64,000 nucleotides of DNA from Micromonospora tulbaghiae (GCF_900091605.1 NZ_FMCQ01000004.1:62001-126000); one strand, 5' to 3'. Positions 39,865 to 50,572 are shown, numbered from the stretch's first letter. Notes: generated by a model not told the origin, from the letters alone. Numbers and translations are program-made.

Positions 39865-41991
39865 ATGTCTCTGTTCACCCGCGTCGTCCGGGGCCGGCTG
39901 GCCGCCTGGCTCACGCTGGCCGCCGCGCTCGTCGTCGGCGTGGTCGCCTTCGGGCTACCGAAGCCGGACAATCCGGCGCCCGTCTCCGACACCGGCCTGT
40001 CCGTGGAGTGGCAGTCGACACAGGTCGAGCGGCTCCAGGAGCAGTTGCCCTCCAAGGACGCCCAGACCGCCCTGGTCGTGGTCAGCCGCGCCGACGGGGG
40101 CCCACTCAGCGGCGCGGACCGCAGCACGCTCGACGGCATCTCCGGCGACCTCGGCTCGCTCGCCGCCGGTGGGCGGGTCTCCCCCGCCCAGGTCTCCCCG
40201 GACGGCACCGTGGCGCTGGTCGCGGTGCCGCTGTCCACCGAGGGCGGGCCGTCGGCGGTGGTCGACGAGGTGGAGAAGCTCCGCGAGGCCGTCGGCGACC
40301 TGCCCGGCGAGCTGACCGTCGAGGTCACCGGCGGGCCCGCGTTCACCGCCGACCTGGGCAAGGTGTTCCAGGGCGCCGACACCACGCTGCTGCTGGTCAC
40401 CGCCGCCGTGGTGGCGGTGCTGCTGCTCGTCACCTACCGCAGCCCGTTCCTGTGGCTGGTGCCGCTGCTGGTGGTGGGCGCGACCGAGCAGATCACGCTG
40501 CGCGTGGTGGAGTCCCTCGTGCCGGCCTTCGGCATCTACCTGCCCAGCGGGCAGGTGACGGGCATCGCCAGCGTGCTGGTGTTCGGCGCCGCGACCAACT
40601 ACGCGCTGCTGCTCATCGCCCGCTACCGGGAGGAACTGCGCCGCGAGGAGGACCGGTTCGCCGCCATGCGGTCCGCGCTGCGCCGCACCGCCGAGCCGAT
40701 CCTGGCAAGCGGCAGCACGGTCGTCCTCGGCGTGCTCACGCTGCTGCTGTCCGAGCAGGAGACCAACCGGGCGCTCGCCCTGGCCTGCGCCACCGGTGTG
40801 ATCCTCGCCATGCTCTCCGCCCTGTTCGTGCTCCCCGCCGCCCTGCTGCTGTTCGGCCGCGGCCTGTTCTGGCCGTTCGTCCCCCGCGTCGGCAGCGCCG
40901 CGCGCGAGGGCCGGATCTGGGGCCGCCTCGGCGAGCTGGTCGTCCGCCGGCCGCTGCCGGTCGCCGGGCTCGCCGTCCTGCTGCTCGCCGGCCTCGCCCT
41001 CGGCGGCCTGGGCATCCGCACCGGGCTGTCCGAGACCGAGCAGTTCAGCGAGAAGCCGGAGGCGGTCGCCGGAGCGGAGACGCTCGCCCGGGCGTTCCCG
41101 GCCGGCAGCACCCAGCCGGTGGCGGTGCTCACCACCCCGCAGGCCGCCCAGGCCGTCCTCGCCGCGGCCGGCGGCGTCGACGGGGTCGCCTCGGCCCGGC
41201 CCGGCGCCGCCGGGGACCGGGTCGCCCAGATCGACGTGGTGCTCACCGCCGAGCCGGGCAGCGCCGCCTCCGACCGGGCCGTGGTGGCGCTGCGCGACGC
41301 CGTGTCCGCCGTACCGGACTCGGCACCGCCCGCCGTGGATGGCGCGGACGCCCCCGACGGCGCCCTGGTCGGTGGTTCGGTCGCCGCCACGTACGACTCG
41401 AACGAGGCCAACACCAAGGACCTGCAGCTGATCCTGCCGCTCATCCTGCTGCTGGTCGGCGCGGTGCTGGTGCTGCTGCTGCGCGGGCTCCTGGCGCCGC
41501 TGCTGCTGGTGCTCACGGTCATCGGCTCGTTCTTCGCCAGCCTCGGCGCGGCCTGGCTGCTCTTCGACCACGTGCTGGACTTCCCGGCGCTGGACAGCGG
41601 GGTGCTGCTGCTCGCGTTCGTGTTCCTGGTGGCGCTCGGCGTCGACTACAACATCTTCCTGGTCACCCGGGCCCGGGAGGACGCCCGGCGCACCGGCACC
41701 CGCGAGGGCATGCTGTCGGCGCTGCGGGTCACCGGCGGCGTCATCACCAGCGCCGGCATCCTGCTGGCGGCGGTGTTCGCGGTGCTCGGCGTGCTGCCGC
41801 TGATCACGCTCACCCAGATCGGCATCATCGTCTGCATCGGCGTGCTGCTGGACACGCTGCTGGTCCGTACCGTCCTGGTGCCGGCGCTGGCGTTCCTGCT
41901 CGGCGACCGGTTCTGGTGGCCCGGCCGGATCACCCGGGACGCCGACGCGCCCACCGGGGCGCCGGCCGACCCGGTTCCCGCACGGGACTGA
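39865..41991 (+). CDS. MMPL-family RND transporter
   Basis: 708 residues with the duplicated layout of MMPL pumps: a helix near residue 15-30, an outer domain (about 35-170), five helices (about 170-360), a second helix/outer domain (about 375-530), and five more helices (about 530-690). Such pumps export lipids or drugs using the proton gradient, carried by paired Asp-Tyr motifs in the two halves. The second half has GVDYNIFLV (Asp594-Tyr595). The first half has FGAATNYALLL, with Asn245 in place of the usual Asp. GTGAGGG is 7 nt before ATG. Divergent from MarR. Confidence 0.92.
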   Translation: MSLFTRVVRGRLAAWLTLAAALVVGVVAFGLPKPDNPAPVSDTGLSVEWQSTQVERLQEQLPSKDAQTALVVVSRADGGPLSGADRSTLDGISGDLGSLAAGGRVSPAQVSPDGTVALVAVPLSTEGGPSAVVDEVEKLREAVGDLPGELTVEVTGGPAFTADLGKVFQGADTTLLLVTAAVVAVLLLVTYRSPFLWLVPLLVVGATEQITLRVVESLVPAFGIYLPSGQVTGIASVLVFGAATNYALLLIARYREELRREEDRFAAMRSALRRTAEPILASGSTVVLGVLTLLLSEQETNRALALACATGVILAMLSALFVLPAALLLFGRGLFWPFVPRVGSAAREGRIWGRLGELVVRRPLPVAGLAVLLLAGLALGGLGIRTGLSETEQFSEKPEAVAGAETLARAFPAGSTQPVAVLTTPQAAQAVLAAAGGVDGVASARPGAAGDRVAQIDVVLTAEPGSAASDRAVVALRDAVSAVPDSAPPAVDGADAPDGALVGGSVAATYDSNEANTKDLQLILPLILLLVGAVLVLLLRGLLAPLLLVLTVIGSFFASLGAAWLLFDHVLDFPALDSGVLLLAFVFLVALGVDYNIFLVTRAREDARRTGTREGMLSALRVTGGVITSAGILLAAVFAVLGVLPLITLTQIGIIVCIGVLLDTLLVRTVLVPALAFLLGDRFWWPGRITRDADAPTGAPADPVPARD

Positions 41992-41996
41992 ACCGG

Positions 41997-42032
41997 CGGG
42001 CGGGGGCCGGCGTACGCGCCGGCCCCCGCCCG
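41997..42032. terminator. Terminator between MMPL and transglycosylase genes
   Basis: CGGGCGGGGGCCGGCG and its exact complement (16-bp arms) around TACG, between convergent stop codons. Confidence 0.65.
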
Positions 42033-42045
42033 ATCGTCCGGTCGC

Positions 42046-42915
42046 TCAGAAGCTCAGGCACTCGCACTCGGTCATCAGCGCCCGCACGTTGCGCACGTAC
42101 TGCGGGTTGGGGACGGCCAGCGGCTGGTCCTCCCGCGCCACCGCCCCGTGCCCGTAGTTGTAGGCGGCGATCACGGCGTTGAGCAGGCAGGAGTTCAGCT
42201 CGGCGGTGCACAGTGAGGCGTCGAGCCGGTAGTCGGACTCGAAGTACATGTCGCCGATGTACTTGGTCAGCCAGGCCAGGTAGGTGCCGCCCAGGTAGGC
42301 GTTGTCGCGGTAGGCGTCGATGTCGTACGACTGGCCGAACCGCTGGTTCATCCACTCCGCAGTGGCCGGCATGACCTGCATCAGCCCGACTCCGCCGTCA
42401 CAGGCGACGATGTTGGACTGCCACCCGCTCTCCTGCCAGGCGGTGGCCTTCAGCAGCGCCGACGGGATGCGGATGTCCGGCGCCGAGGTCGGCCAGTAGG
42501 TGCGCGCCGCGGCGTCGGAGAGCGCCGCCTTGACCTGGCTCTGGGTGGCCTTGGTGCCCCGGTAGCTCGGCTTGCAGCCGTCGTCCACCGGCTTCGGCGG
42601 CGCCGGTGGCACCTGGGTCTCGGTCGGCGGCTTCGGCCGGGCCAGCGGCGCCGTGGTCTTGCGGGTCGGCTTCGCCCCCGGCTTCGGTTTCGCCGACGCG
42701 CTCGGACTGGGCCGCCCGCCCATCGCCGCAACCGCCGGTGGCTCCTCGCTCGGCGCGTCGGCCGGCCCCTCCTGCGGTTGCTCCGCCGGCGCCGCCGTGG
42801 GCAGTTCCACAGCGACCTCCCGGACCGGCCGTTCCTCCTCGCCGCACGCCGTCAGCGTGCCCGCCGCGAGCAGCGCCACCACTGCCACGGCCCACCGGCC
42901 GAGTCCTCGCCGCAT
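42046..42915 (-). CDS. Lytic transglycosylase (SLT) lipoprotein
   Basis: 289 residues. N-terminal MRRGLGRW plus hydrophobic stretch ending TLTACG is a lipoprotein signal. About 25-120 is a low-complexity Pro/Ala/Lys linker. The C-terminal SLT domain has LLKATAWQESGWQ with the catalytic Glu, GGVGLMQVMPATAEWMN, and AAYNYGHGAV. Cleaves peptidoglycan glycan strands at the cell surface. GGGGAGG lies 5 nt before the ATG. 32 nt downstream of the DedA-PAP2 gene, so probably cotranscribed with it. Confidence 0.9.
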   Translation of the reverse strand: MRRGLGRWAVAVVALLAAGTLTACGEEERPVREVAVELPTAAPAEQPQEGPADAPSEEPPAVAAMGGRPSPSASAKPKPGAKPTRKTTAPLARPKPPTETQVPPAPPKPVDDGCKPSYRGTKATQSQVKAALSDAAARTYWPTSAPDIRIPSALLKATAWQESGWQSNIVACDGGVGLMQVMPATAEWMNQRFGQSYDIDAYRDNAYLGGTYLAWLTKYIGDMYFESDYRLDASLCTAELNSCLLNAVIAAYNYGHGAVAREDQPLAVPNPQYVRNVRALMTECECLSF

Positions 42916-42947
42916 CGGACCTCCCCGTAGTCCCCCGTCGGCGCACC

Positions 42948-44420
42948 CTAGCAAGGATCGACGGGTCCGGGGGGTACCCGAGACGCCGGCCGGCGGCGCC
43001 GGGGCCGGGGCGGCGACTCCGCCGGGACCGCGTCGGCCGGCCGATCGGCGCGTTCCACGTCGGCCGGTCGCTCGTCCGGGTCCGCCAGCCGGTCCCTAGT
43101 CGCCCACGCCACCACGAACACGGTCGTCCACGCGAGGCCGAGCAGGACCGCCGTGACGGTGCCGCTCGCCGTACTGAAGCCCAGGTAGAGCCGTGCGCCG
43201 GTGACAGTGACCACCCCCGCCGACGCGGCCGTCCACACCGCCGCGCCCACCGGCCAGCGGGCACCCCGCGACAGCAGCCAGGCGAGCGTGCCGAAGCTCG
43301 CGGTCACCACCGCGTTCTGGGTCGGGAACAGGTCACCCGACCGGTCCGGGCCGCCCGGACCGGTCAGGTCCGCGACGACGACGAGCAACACCAGCGGTAC
43401 GGCGGCCCCGACAGTGCCGAGCACCCCGAGCGGGTCGGCCCGCCACGCCCGGCCCCGCCGCGCCACCACCGCGGCCACCACCGCCACCGCGGCGATCAGC
43501 ACCCAGCCGCGCAGCACCGACACCGCGAGCAGCGCCGTGTCGACCACCCCCGGGGTACGCCGGGCGGCGAACCAGTCGGCGGCCAGCCCGTCGAGGACAC
43601 CCAGCCCGCTGTGCGCGACGACCGCCTCCAGCAGCACCGCCACGGCCAGCCCGCCCGCGAACAGCAGCGCCAGCCCCAGCGCCAGGTTGATCAGCAGGCT
43701 CCAGGCCGGGCCCACCCGCATGGCGACCAGGAAGAACAGCACCCCGTACCGGGCCCGCAGCCAGCGCAGCGGCGGCAACGCGACGGCCCGCGCCGCCAGC
43801 GCGCGCACCGGGTCCGGGTTGCGCCCCAGCCAGCGGCCGGCGAGCACCACGGCGAGCAGGCACAGCAGCAGAGCCAGTACCGCGCCGGTGGCCTGGCCGA
43901 GCAGCTTCGACACCCGCTCGTACGACTCACCGGCCAGGTAGCCGGCCAGCACCGAGGCGCCGACCCAGCTCGCCACCCCGGCCAGGTTCCACGGCGCGAA
44001 ACGCCGGTACGGCATCCCCGCCGACCCGGCCAGCCGGGGGGCCAGCGTGCGGGCGAACGCGATCCAGCGGGCGGCGAGCACGCCCCGGCCACCGAGGCGC
44101 TCCAGCAGCGAGTCGGCCCGCCGCCACCGGTGTGCGCCGATCCGGGCACCCACTCCCGAGGCGCGCAGCCGGGGGCCGTACCGGCGGCCCGCCCGCCACG
44201 CGAGTGTGTCTCCGATCACGGCGGCGGCGGTCATGGCCACCAGCACGGGCGCGAGGCGCAGCGTCCCCGCGTACGCTAGGAAGCCGACCAGAAGCAGGGT
44301 CGCCTCGCCGGGCATCAGCAGCCCGACGATCACCGCGGTCTCCGCCGCGACGATCGCCGCGGCGGCCACGTAGATCAGCAGGGGCGGCAGCTCCTGCAGC
44401 CAGCTCAGCAGGTCAGGCAT
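42948..44420 (-). CDS. DedA-PAP2 fusion membrane protein with eroded phosphatase site
   Basis: 490 residues. Residues 1-200 are a DedA domain: [18 protein letters not shown] and [22 protein letters not shown] keep the acidic residue and both Arg. Residues about 300-440 align by eye with PAP2 phosphatases, but PSGHA is PTQNA at 366-370 and the last motif, normally SRxYLGVHYPxD, is [12 protein letters not shown] at 409-420: the catalytic His residues and Asp are missing. The tail is Arg/Pro/Asp-rich. DedA-PAP2 fusions are thought to handle undecaprenyl or other lipid phosphates; here only the transporter half seems intact. Upstream of the SLT lipoprotein. Confidence 0.85.
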   Translation of the reverse strand: MPDLLSWLQELPPLLIYVAAAAIVAAETAVIVGLLMPGEATLLLVGFLAYAGTLRLAPVLVAMTAAAVIGDTLAWRAGRRYGPRLRASGVGARIGAHRWRRADSLLERLGGRGVLAARWIAFARTLAPRLAGSAGMPYRRFAPWNLAGVASWVGASVLAGYLAGESYERVSKLLGQATGAVLALLLCLLAVVLAGRWLGRNPDPVRALAARAVALPPLRWLRARYGVLFFLVAMRVGPAWSLLINLALGLALLFAGGLAVAVLLEAVVAHSGLGVLDGLAADWFAARRTPGVVDTALLAVSVLRGWVLIAAVAVVAAVVARRGRAWRADPLGVLGTVGAAVPLVLLVVVADLTGPGGPDRSGDLFPTQNAVVTASFGTLAWLLSRGARWPVGAAVWTAASAGVVTVTGARLYLGFSTASGTVTAVLLGLAWTTVFVVAWATRDRLADPDERPADVERADRPADAVPAESPPRPRRRRPASRVPPGPVDPC

Positions 44421-44551
44421 CGGACACCCCGCACGGGTGTCAGCATGCCAGTCGCTGGAACGGTCGGCACAGCACTTTCGACGCAGATCCGGGCGATCTC
44501 GGGGTGACCCCGAGGCGTGCCCGGGCAACCGCAGACAGGAGTATGGAGGGT

Positions 44552-46420
<1,869 letters not shown>

Positions 46421-46441
46421 CCCACCCCACCCGCCCCACCC

Positions 46442-46476
46442 GGAGCCCGGCCCGCCCTGAGGCGGACCGGGCTCCC
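46442..46476 (+). terminator. Terminator of typA
   Basis: GGAGCCCGG-CCCGCC pairs with GGCGGA-CCGGGCTCC around CTGA, 22 nt after the typA stop and followed by a C/T-rich tract. Confidence 0.6.
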
Positions 46477-46490
46477 CCCTTCCCCCCGAT

Positions 46491-46518
46491 CGCCGGTCGC
46501 CGGTCGCCGGTCGCCGGT
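46491..46518 (+). repeat. Four tandem copies of CGCCGGT
   Basis: Exact 7-bp tandem repeat ending at the left arm of palindrome C. Length is not a multiple of three and no gene covers it. Confidence 0.7.
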
Positions 46519-46577
46519 CGATCATGAGGTTGACGGCAGTTCTGGAGATCAATTCCGCCGCCAACCTCATGATCGAC
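46517..46577. repeat. Palindromic element C, arms GTCGATCATGAGGTTG
   Basis: Perfect 16-bp arms at 46517-46532 and 46562-46577, with partial pairing continuing inwards (CGGC/GCCG). Total 61 bp. It lies 11 bp from element A copy 3. Confidence 0.75.
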
Positions 46578-46588
46578 GGGGGAGCGGA

Positions 46589-46638
46589 AGATCTTGGTAC
46601 GAAATGGCCCCCATAGGGGCGCTTTTCTTCCAAGATCG
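46589..46638. repeat. 50-bp palindromic element A, copy 3
   Basis: AGATCTTGGTACGAAATGGC at the left and CTTCCAAGATCG at the right; centre CCCC-ATA-GGGG. Same 50-bp length as copies 1 and 2, over 22 kb away; the right terminus has G instead of T. Confidence 0.8.
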
Positions 46639-46855
46639 CCGCGCGTCTCGTTGTGCGGACGCGGGATCCCGGTGCTCGGGACCGGGCGGCGACGAAGGGC
46701 GGCCGGTGTTGGCAGGGCGGGAGCGAGGTGAAGGGCGGGACTGGATCGCCGGGCTCAAGCGAGGGCATGGCGGCAGCGGAACCTCCACGCCCGACGGATG
46801 AGTCGGCGCCGGGCGTGGAGGTTCGACGCGACGGGTGCAAGGCTGCGCGACAGAG

Positions 46856-47025
46856 GCGAGACGCGCCACGAGCCACGAGCCCACACCGCGCGACCGGACG
46901 CGGGACGGCGTCACGGGCCCGCACCGCGCCATGGGCGCGAGACGCACCACGGGCCAGACCGTGCCTCGGACGCGAGACGCACCACCGGGCCGGTACCGCG
47001 CCTCGGACGCGAGGCGGCGTCACGG
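46856..47025. repeat. Degenerate minisatellite, about 36-bp unit
   Basis: Four to five imperfect units built on CGCGAGACGCACCAC, GGGCC, ACCGCGCCTCGGA. Clearest copies begin at 46936 and 46971; more diverged ones lie at 46856, 46900 and 47008. Ends next to the stop codon of the methyltransferase gene. The rest of 46640-46855 shows no gene or other structure. Confidence 0.55.
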
Positions 47026-47033
47026 CAGCGGGG

Positions 47034-47699
47034 TCAGTGGGGCTTGGTGGCCTCCAGGGCCAGCACGTCGGGGACCGGACCGGAGCCGGACTCGACCACC
47101 CGCGTCACCACCAGACCGGCCGCGGCCACGGCGTTGAGCAGGTCGGCCAGGGGCAGGTGCCAGGCGCCGACACGCGCCCGCACCCCCACCGAGTTCCACG
47201 ACCGCAGCGTGTGCTCCCGCGAGGCGTACCCGCCGTCGATCACGATCCGTTCCGGCTCGGACCGGTCCGCGAACGCGCCGACGTAACACGGGTGCACCCC
47301 GACGTGCACCAGCCGGCCACCGGGCGCCAGCACCCGCGCCGCCTCCGCGAGCGCGGCCGGATAGTCGGGCATGTCGGTGTGCGCGAGTACGCACACAGCG
47401 GCCGGCACCGCGCCGGTGGCCAGCGGCAGCGCTGTCGCGTCGGCCCGGGCCACCGGCAGCCGGGACCGGGCGTGGCGCAGTTGCCCGCCGGACAGGTCCA
47501 CGCCCACCGGCGTCCATCCGAGACGGCGCAGCTCGGCCGCGTGCGCGCCGGTGCCGCAGCACAGGTCCAGGCAGCGGCCCGGGCCCTCGCCCAGCAGGCC
47601 GGCCAGCACCGACCGGATCCGGTCCATGTAGACCGACGAGGTCTCGCTGGCGTACTCCTCGTACCAGTCGGCGATGTCGTCGTACAACGGAGTCGTCAT
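47034..47699 (-). CDS. Class I SAM-dependent methyltransferase
   Basis: 221 residues. YDDIADWYEEYASETSSVYM start, SAM motif CLDLCCGTGAHAAELRRLG, motif II VGVDLSGGQLRHAR, motif III region LAHTDMPDYPAALAEAARVL and APGGRLVHVGVHPCYVG. Methyltransf_11/25 type; substrate unknown. TAGCGT stands 6 nt before the ATG and no SD is visible, so the message is probably leaderless. Divergent from the beta-lactamase-fold gene with a 61-nt gap that carries both -10 elements. Confidence 0.85.
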   Translation of the reverse strand: MTTPLYDDIADWYEEYASETSSVYMDRIRSVLAGLLGEGPGRCLDLCCGTGAHAAELRRLGWTPVGVDLSGGQLRHARSRLPVARADATALPLATGAVPAAVCVLAHTDMPDYPAALAEAARVLAPGGRLVHVGVHPCYVGAFADRSEPERIVIDGGYASREHTLRSWNSVGVRARVGAWHLPLADLLNAVAAAGLVVTRVVESGSGPVPDVLALEATKPH

Positions 47700-47760
47700 C
47701 TCCGCACGCTAGCCCCGCACCGGGCCCGCCGCTGCCCCGAAGATCGGCTACGGTGCCCCC

Positions 47761-48627
47761 ATGACCTGGGAGGAGCTCGACGCGCACCTGGACAAGGTGC
47801 CCGGCACCGTCTCCGCCTACGTGGGCCGCCCCGGCGCGCGACCCACGTGGACGCGGCGGGCCGACGCCACCCACTACGCGGCGAGCACCATGAAGCTGGC
47901 CGTGCTGGTGGCGCTGTTCCGCGCCGCCGAGGCCGGCCGGCTCGACCTGGACGCCCCGGTGCCGGTGCGCAACTCGTTCGACTCCGCGCTGTCCGGCGCG
48001 CCCCGGTTCGCCAACGACCGCGACTACGACAACGACGAGGCGGTCTGGGACCGCGTCGGCGGCGAGGCGCCGCTGCGCTGGCTCGCCGAGCGGATGATCA
48101 TCCGGTCCAGCAACCTCGCGACGAACATCTGCATCGGCCAGGTGGGGCTGCCCGCCGTGGCGCAGGCGTGGGCGCTCGCCGGGGCGCGGCACAGCGTCAC
48201 CGGCCGCGGCATCGAGGACTTCGCCGCCCGCGACTCCGGCGTCGACAACCTGGTCACCGCCGCCGACCTGGCCGCCCTGCTCGGTGAGCTGGCGCTCGGC
48301 GCGACCCGGCCCGGCCCGCTCGCGTCGCCGGCCGGCTGCGCCGCCATGCTCGACGTGCTCGTCGCGCAGGAACACCGCGAGGACCTGGCCGCCGGGCTGC
48401 CCGACGACACCCGGATCGCGCACAAGAACGGCTGGGTGCGCGGTGTGCGCCACGGCGCGGGCGTGGTGTTCCCGGACGACGCGCCGCCGTACACGATCGT
48501 CGTCTGCACCACCACCGACCTGGCCGACGGCGGCGCGGACGGCGACGAGGTGGAGGACGACGCCTGCCGCCTGATCGCGCACGTCTCCGAGCGGGTCTGG
48601 GCCGCGCGGCACGACCTGGCCGGCTGA
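47761..48627 (+). CDS. Class A beta-lactamase-fold serine hydrolase, cytoplasmic
   Basis: 288 residues. ASTMK at 41-45 is the SxxK motif with nucleophile Ser42; RSSNLATN at 115-122 replaces the SDN loop; HKNG near the C-terminus replaces KTG. No signal peptide precedes the catalytic domain, so it is unlikely to protect against beta-lactams outside the cell; an esterase or amidase role is as likely. TACGGT is 6 nt before the ATG, implying a leaderless mRNA. Convergent with the phosphatase gene, 5 nt between stops. Confidence 0.82.
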   Translation: MTWEELDAHLDKVPGTVSAYVGRPGARPTWTRRADATHYAASTMKLAVLVALFRAAEAGRLDLDAPVPVRNSFDSALSGAPRFANDRDYDNDEAVWDRVGGEAPLRWLAERMIIRSSNLATNICIGQVGLPAVAQAWALAGARHSVTGRGIEDFAARDSGVDNLVTAADLAALLGELALGATRPGPLASPAGCAAMLDVLVAQEHREDLAAGLPDDTRIAHKNGWVRGVRHGAGVVFPDDAPPYTIVVCTTTDLADGGADGDEVEDDACRLIAHVSERVWAARHDLAG

Positions 48628-48632
48628 CCCGG

Positions 48633-49430
48633 CTACTCCAGCAGCCGCTCGCGCAACGCGGCGCGGTCGGAGTCGGTCACCCCCAGACCGTCGCGGAGGT
48701 ACGCCTCGAACGAGCCGTGCGCACGGCGCACCTCGTCGTAGGCGGCGTCCAGGTATTCCGGGCGCACCTCCAGCAGCGGCCGGGCCACCGCCGGGTCCAG
48801 GTCCGGCCGGCGCTGGATCATCGCCGACAGCAGCACCTCGCGCAGGCTCTCGGTCAGCTCGTTGTGCACCAGGTAGTCGGCGCGGATCGCCTCCTCCTCC
48901 ACCCCCAGCGCGGTCAGCAGCACCACCGACAGCCAGCCGGTCCGGTCCTTGCCGGCCGAGCAGTGGAACAGCAGCGGCAGGTTCGCCTCCTCGACTGCCA
49001 GCCGCACCGCCGCGCCGAAACCGGCCCGCGCCGACTCCCCGGTGACGAACCAGCGGTAGATCGCCGTCATCGCCCCCGGCATGCCCTCGCGGGCCAGCGC
49101 CGCGTACGCGTTCAGGTCGTGGCCCTGCAACACCGCCGAGACGTACGTGAACACCGGGTGCGCCGCGTCGTAGACCGGCAGGTGCACCGTGCGGGGCTCC
49201 CCGGCCAGCCGGTCCGGCGGGGCCACCGCCTGCTCGTGGACGTCGCGCAGGTCCACCACGCACGCCGGGCCGAGCTTGCCCAGCACCGGCAGGTCCTCGT
49301 CGGTGAGCCGGCCCAGCGCGGGCGTGCGGATGAGCCGTCCCGCCCGTACCCGCCGCCCGTCGGTCGTCGGCAGTCCACCCAGGTCACGCGCGTTCGGCGC
49401 GCCCACCAGCTCCCAATCCCGCCCGGCCAT
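48633..49430 (-). CDS. Tyrosine/serine protein phosphatase, Y_phosphatase3 type
   Basis: 265 residues. N-terminal NARDLGGLPTTDGRRVRAGRLIR is the family opener, VVDLRDVHEQ follows, and the P-loop HCSAGKDRTGWLSVVLL holds the nucleophile Cys and the Arg. This lipid/tyrosine phosphatase group includes mycobacterial PtpB relatives. No signal peptide. The AGGGGAGG 4-5 nt before ATG serves as SD. Substrate cannot be predicted from context. Confidence 0.88.
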   Translation of the reverse strand: MAGRDWELVGAPNARDLGGLPTTDGRRVRAGRLIRTPALGRLTDEDLPVLGKLGPACVVDLRDVHEQAVAPPDRLAGEPRTVHLPVYDAAHPVFTYVSAVLQGHDLNAYAALAREGMPGAMTAIYRWFVTGESARAGFGAAVRLAVEEANLPLLFHCSAGKDRTGWLSVVLLTALGVEEEAIRADYLVHNELTESLREVLLSAMIQRRPDLDPAVARPLLEVRPEYLDAAYDEVRRAHGSFEAYLRDGLGVTDSDRAALRERLLE

Positions 49431-49474
49431 CGGCCCTCCCCTGCTCGCCGCCAGTTGGCTATAGGGTGCCCCAC

Positions 49475-50572
49475 ATGACGATCGCCGCGGTACGCACCCA
49501 CCGGCTCTCGGCCCCCTTACACACCCCGTTCGTCACCGCACTGCGCCGTACCACCACCGTGGAGACGCTGGTCGTGGAGGTGATCGACGGCGACGGGCGC
49601 CCGGGTTTCGGGGAGGCGCCGCAGGTCTGGCAGGTCACCGGCGCGTCGGTGGCGGGCGCCGAGGCGTGCGTACGCGAGATGCTCGCGCCGCTGCTCATCG
49701 GCCGCGACGCCGACGACCTCCAGGCGGCCTGCGCGCTGGTGCGCCGCGCGGTGGTGGGCAACGAGTCGGCGAAGGCGGCACTCGATGTGGCGCTGCACGA
49801 CCTGGCCGCGCGGCGGCTCGGCGTACCCCTGGTGCGTCTGCTCGGCGGCACGGCGCTGCGCGTGCCGACCGACGTCACGCTGGCCGCCGGTGACGCGGTG
49901 GACCTGGCCGCGACGGCGGCGCGGCGCCGCGGCGAGGGGTTCACCGTGCTCAAGCTCAAGGTCGGCACGGACGCCCGCGGCGACCTGGACCGGGTCCGCG
50001 CGGTGCGGGCCGCGGTCGGGCCGGACGTGCGGATCCGGCTGGACGCCAACCAGGGCTGGACGCCCCGGGAGGCGGTCCGGGTGATCCGGGCGATCGAGGA
50101 CGCGGGGCTCGACGTGGAGCTGGTCGAGCAGCCGGTGCACCGCCGTGACCTGGACGGGCTGGCCTGGGTCAGCGACCGGGTGGACCTGCCGATCCTGGCC
50201 GACGAGTCCGTCTTCGACGTGCGCGACCTGGTCGAGGTGATCCGACGGCGGGCCGCCGACATGGTGAATGTGAAGCTGGCCAAGTGCGGCGGCCTGCAAC
50301 CGGCCCGCACGCTGCTCGACCTGGCCGCCGCGCACGGCATGGGAGCCATCGTCGGCTCGATGATGGAGGGCCCGGTGGGGGTCGGCGCCGCCGCCAGCCT
50401 GGTCGCCGCCCACGGCACCACGGCCGTGTCGGACCTCGACGCCGCCTGGTGGCTGGCCTGGTCGCCGGTCGCCGGAGGCATCCGGTACGAGGGCGCGAAC
50501 GTGGTGCTGCCGGATGCGCCGGGGCTGGGAGTCACCGGGCTGCGTGAAGCTAAAATTCAGGCACATGCTTGA
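49475..50572 (+). CDS. Dipeptide epimerase (L-Ala-D/L-Glu epimerase type)
   Basis: 365 residues of the enolase superfamily, muconate-lactonising subgroup. Catalytic layout is complete: VLKLKVG gives the KxK acid/base pair, IRLDANQGW the first metal ligand, VEQPV the second, LADESV the third, and NVKLAKCGG the opposite Lys. TAGGGT lies 7 nt before ATG 49475, so the mRNA is probably leaderless. The downstream NlpC/P60 endopeptidase suggests salvage of murein peptides, as with Bacillus ykfB and ykfC. The last codons are strikingly AT-rich and overlap the promoter of the next gene. Confidence 0.85.
   Translation: MTIAAVRTHRLSAPLHTPFVTALRRTTTVETLVVEVIDGDGRPGFGEAPQVWQVTGASVAGAEACVREMLAPLLIGRDADDLQAACALVRRAVVGNESAKAALDVALHDLAARRLGVPLVRLLGGTALRVPTDVTLAAGDAVDLAATAARRRGEGFTVLKLKVGTDARGDLDRVRAVRAAVGPDVRIRLDANQGWTPREAVRVIRAIEDAGLDVELVEQPVHRRDLDGLAWVSDRVDLPILADESVFDVRDLVEVIRRRAADMVNVKLAKCGGLQPARTLLDLAAAHGMGAIVGSMMEGPVGVGAAASLVAAHGTTAVSDLDAAWWLAWSPVAGGIRYEGANVVLPDAPGLGVTGLREAKIQAHA

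Noticed and set aside
34480..42915. Antibiotic biosynthetic gene cluster around the two efflux units
   Set aside because: No synthase, tailoring enzyme set or carrier protein is present; only regulators, exporters and one esterase.
46653..48287. Plus-strand frame of over 500 codons across the minisatellite and the methyltransferase
   Set aside because: No recognisable domain, Arg-rich, and antisense to a gene with clear methyltransferase motifs.
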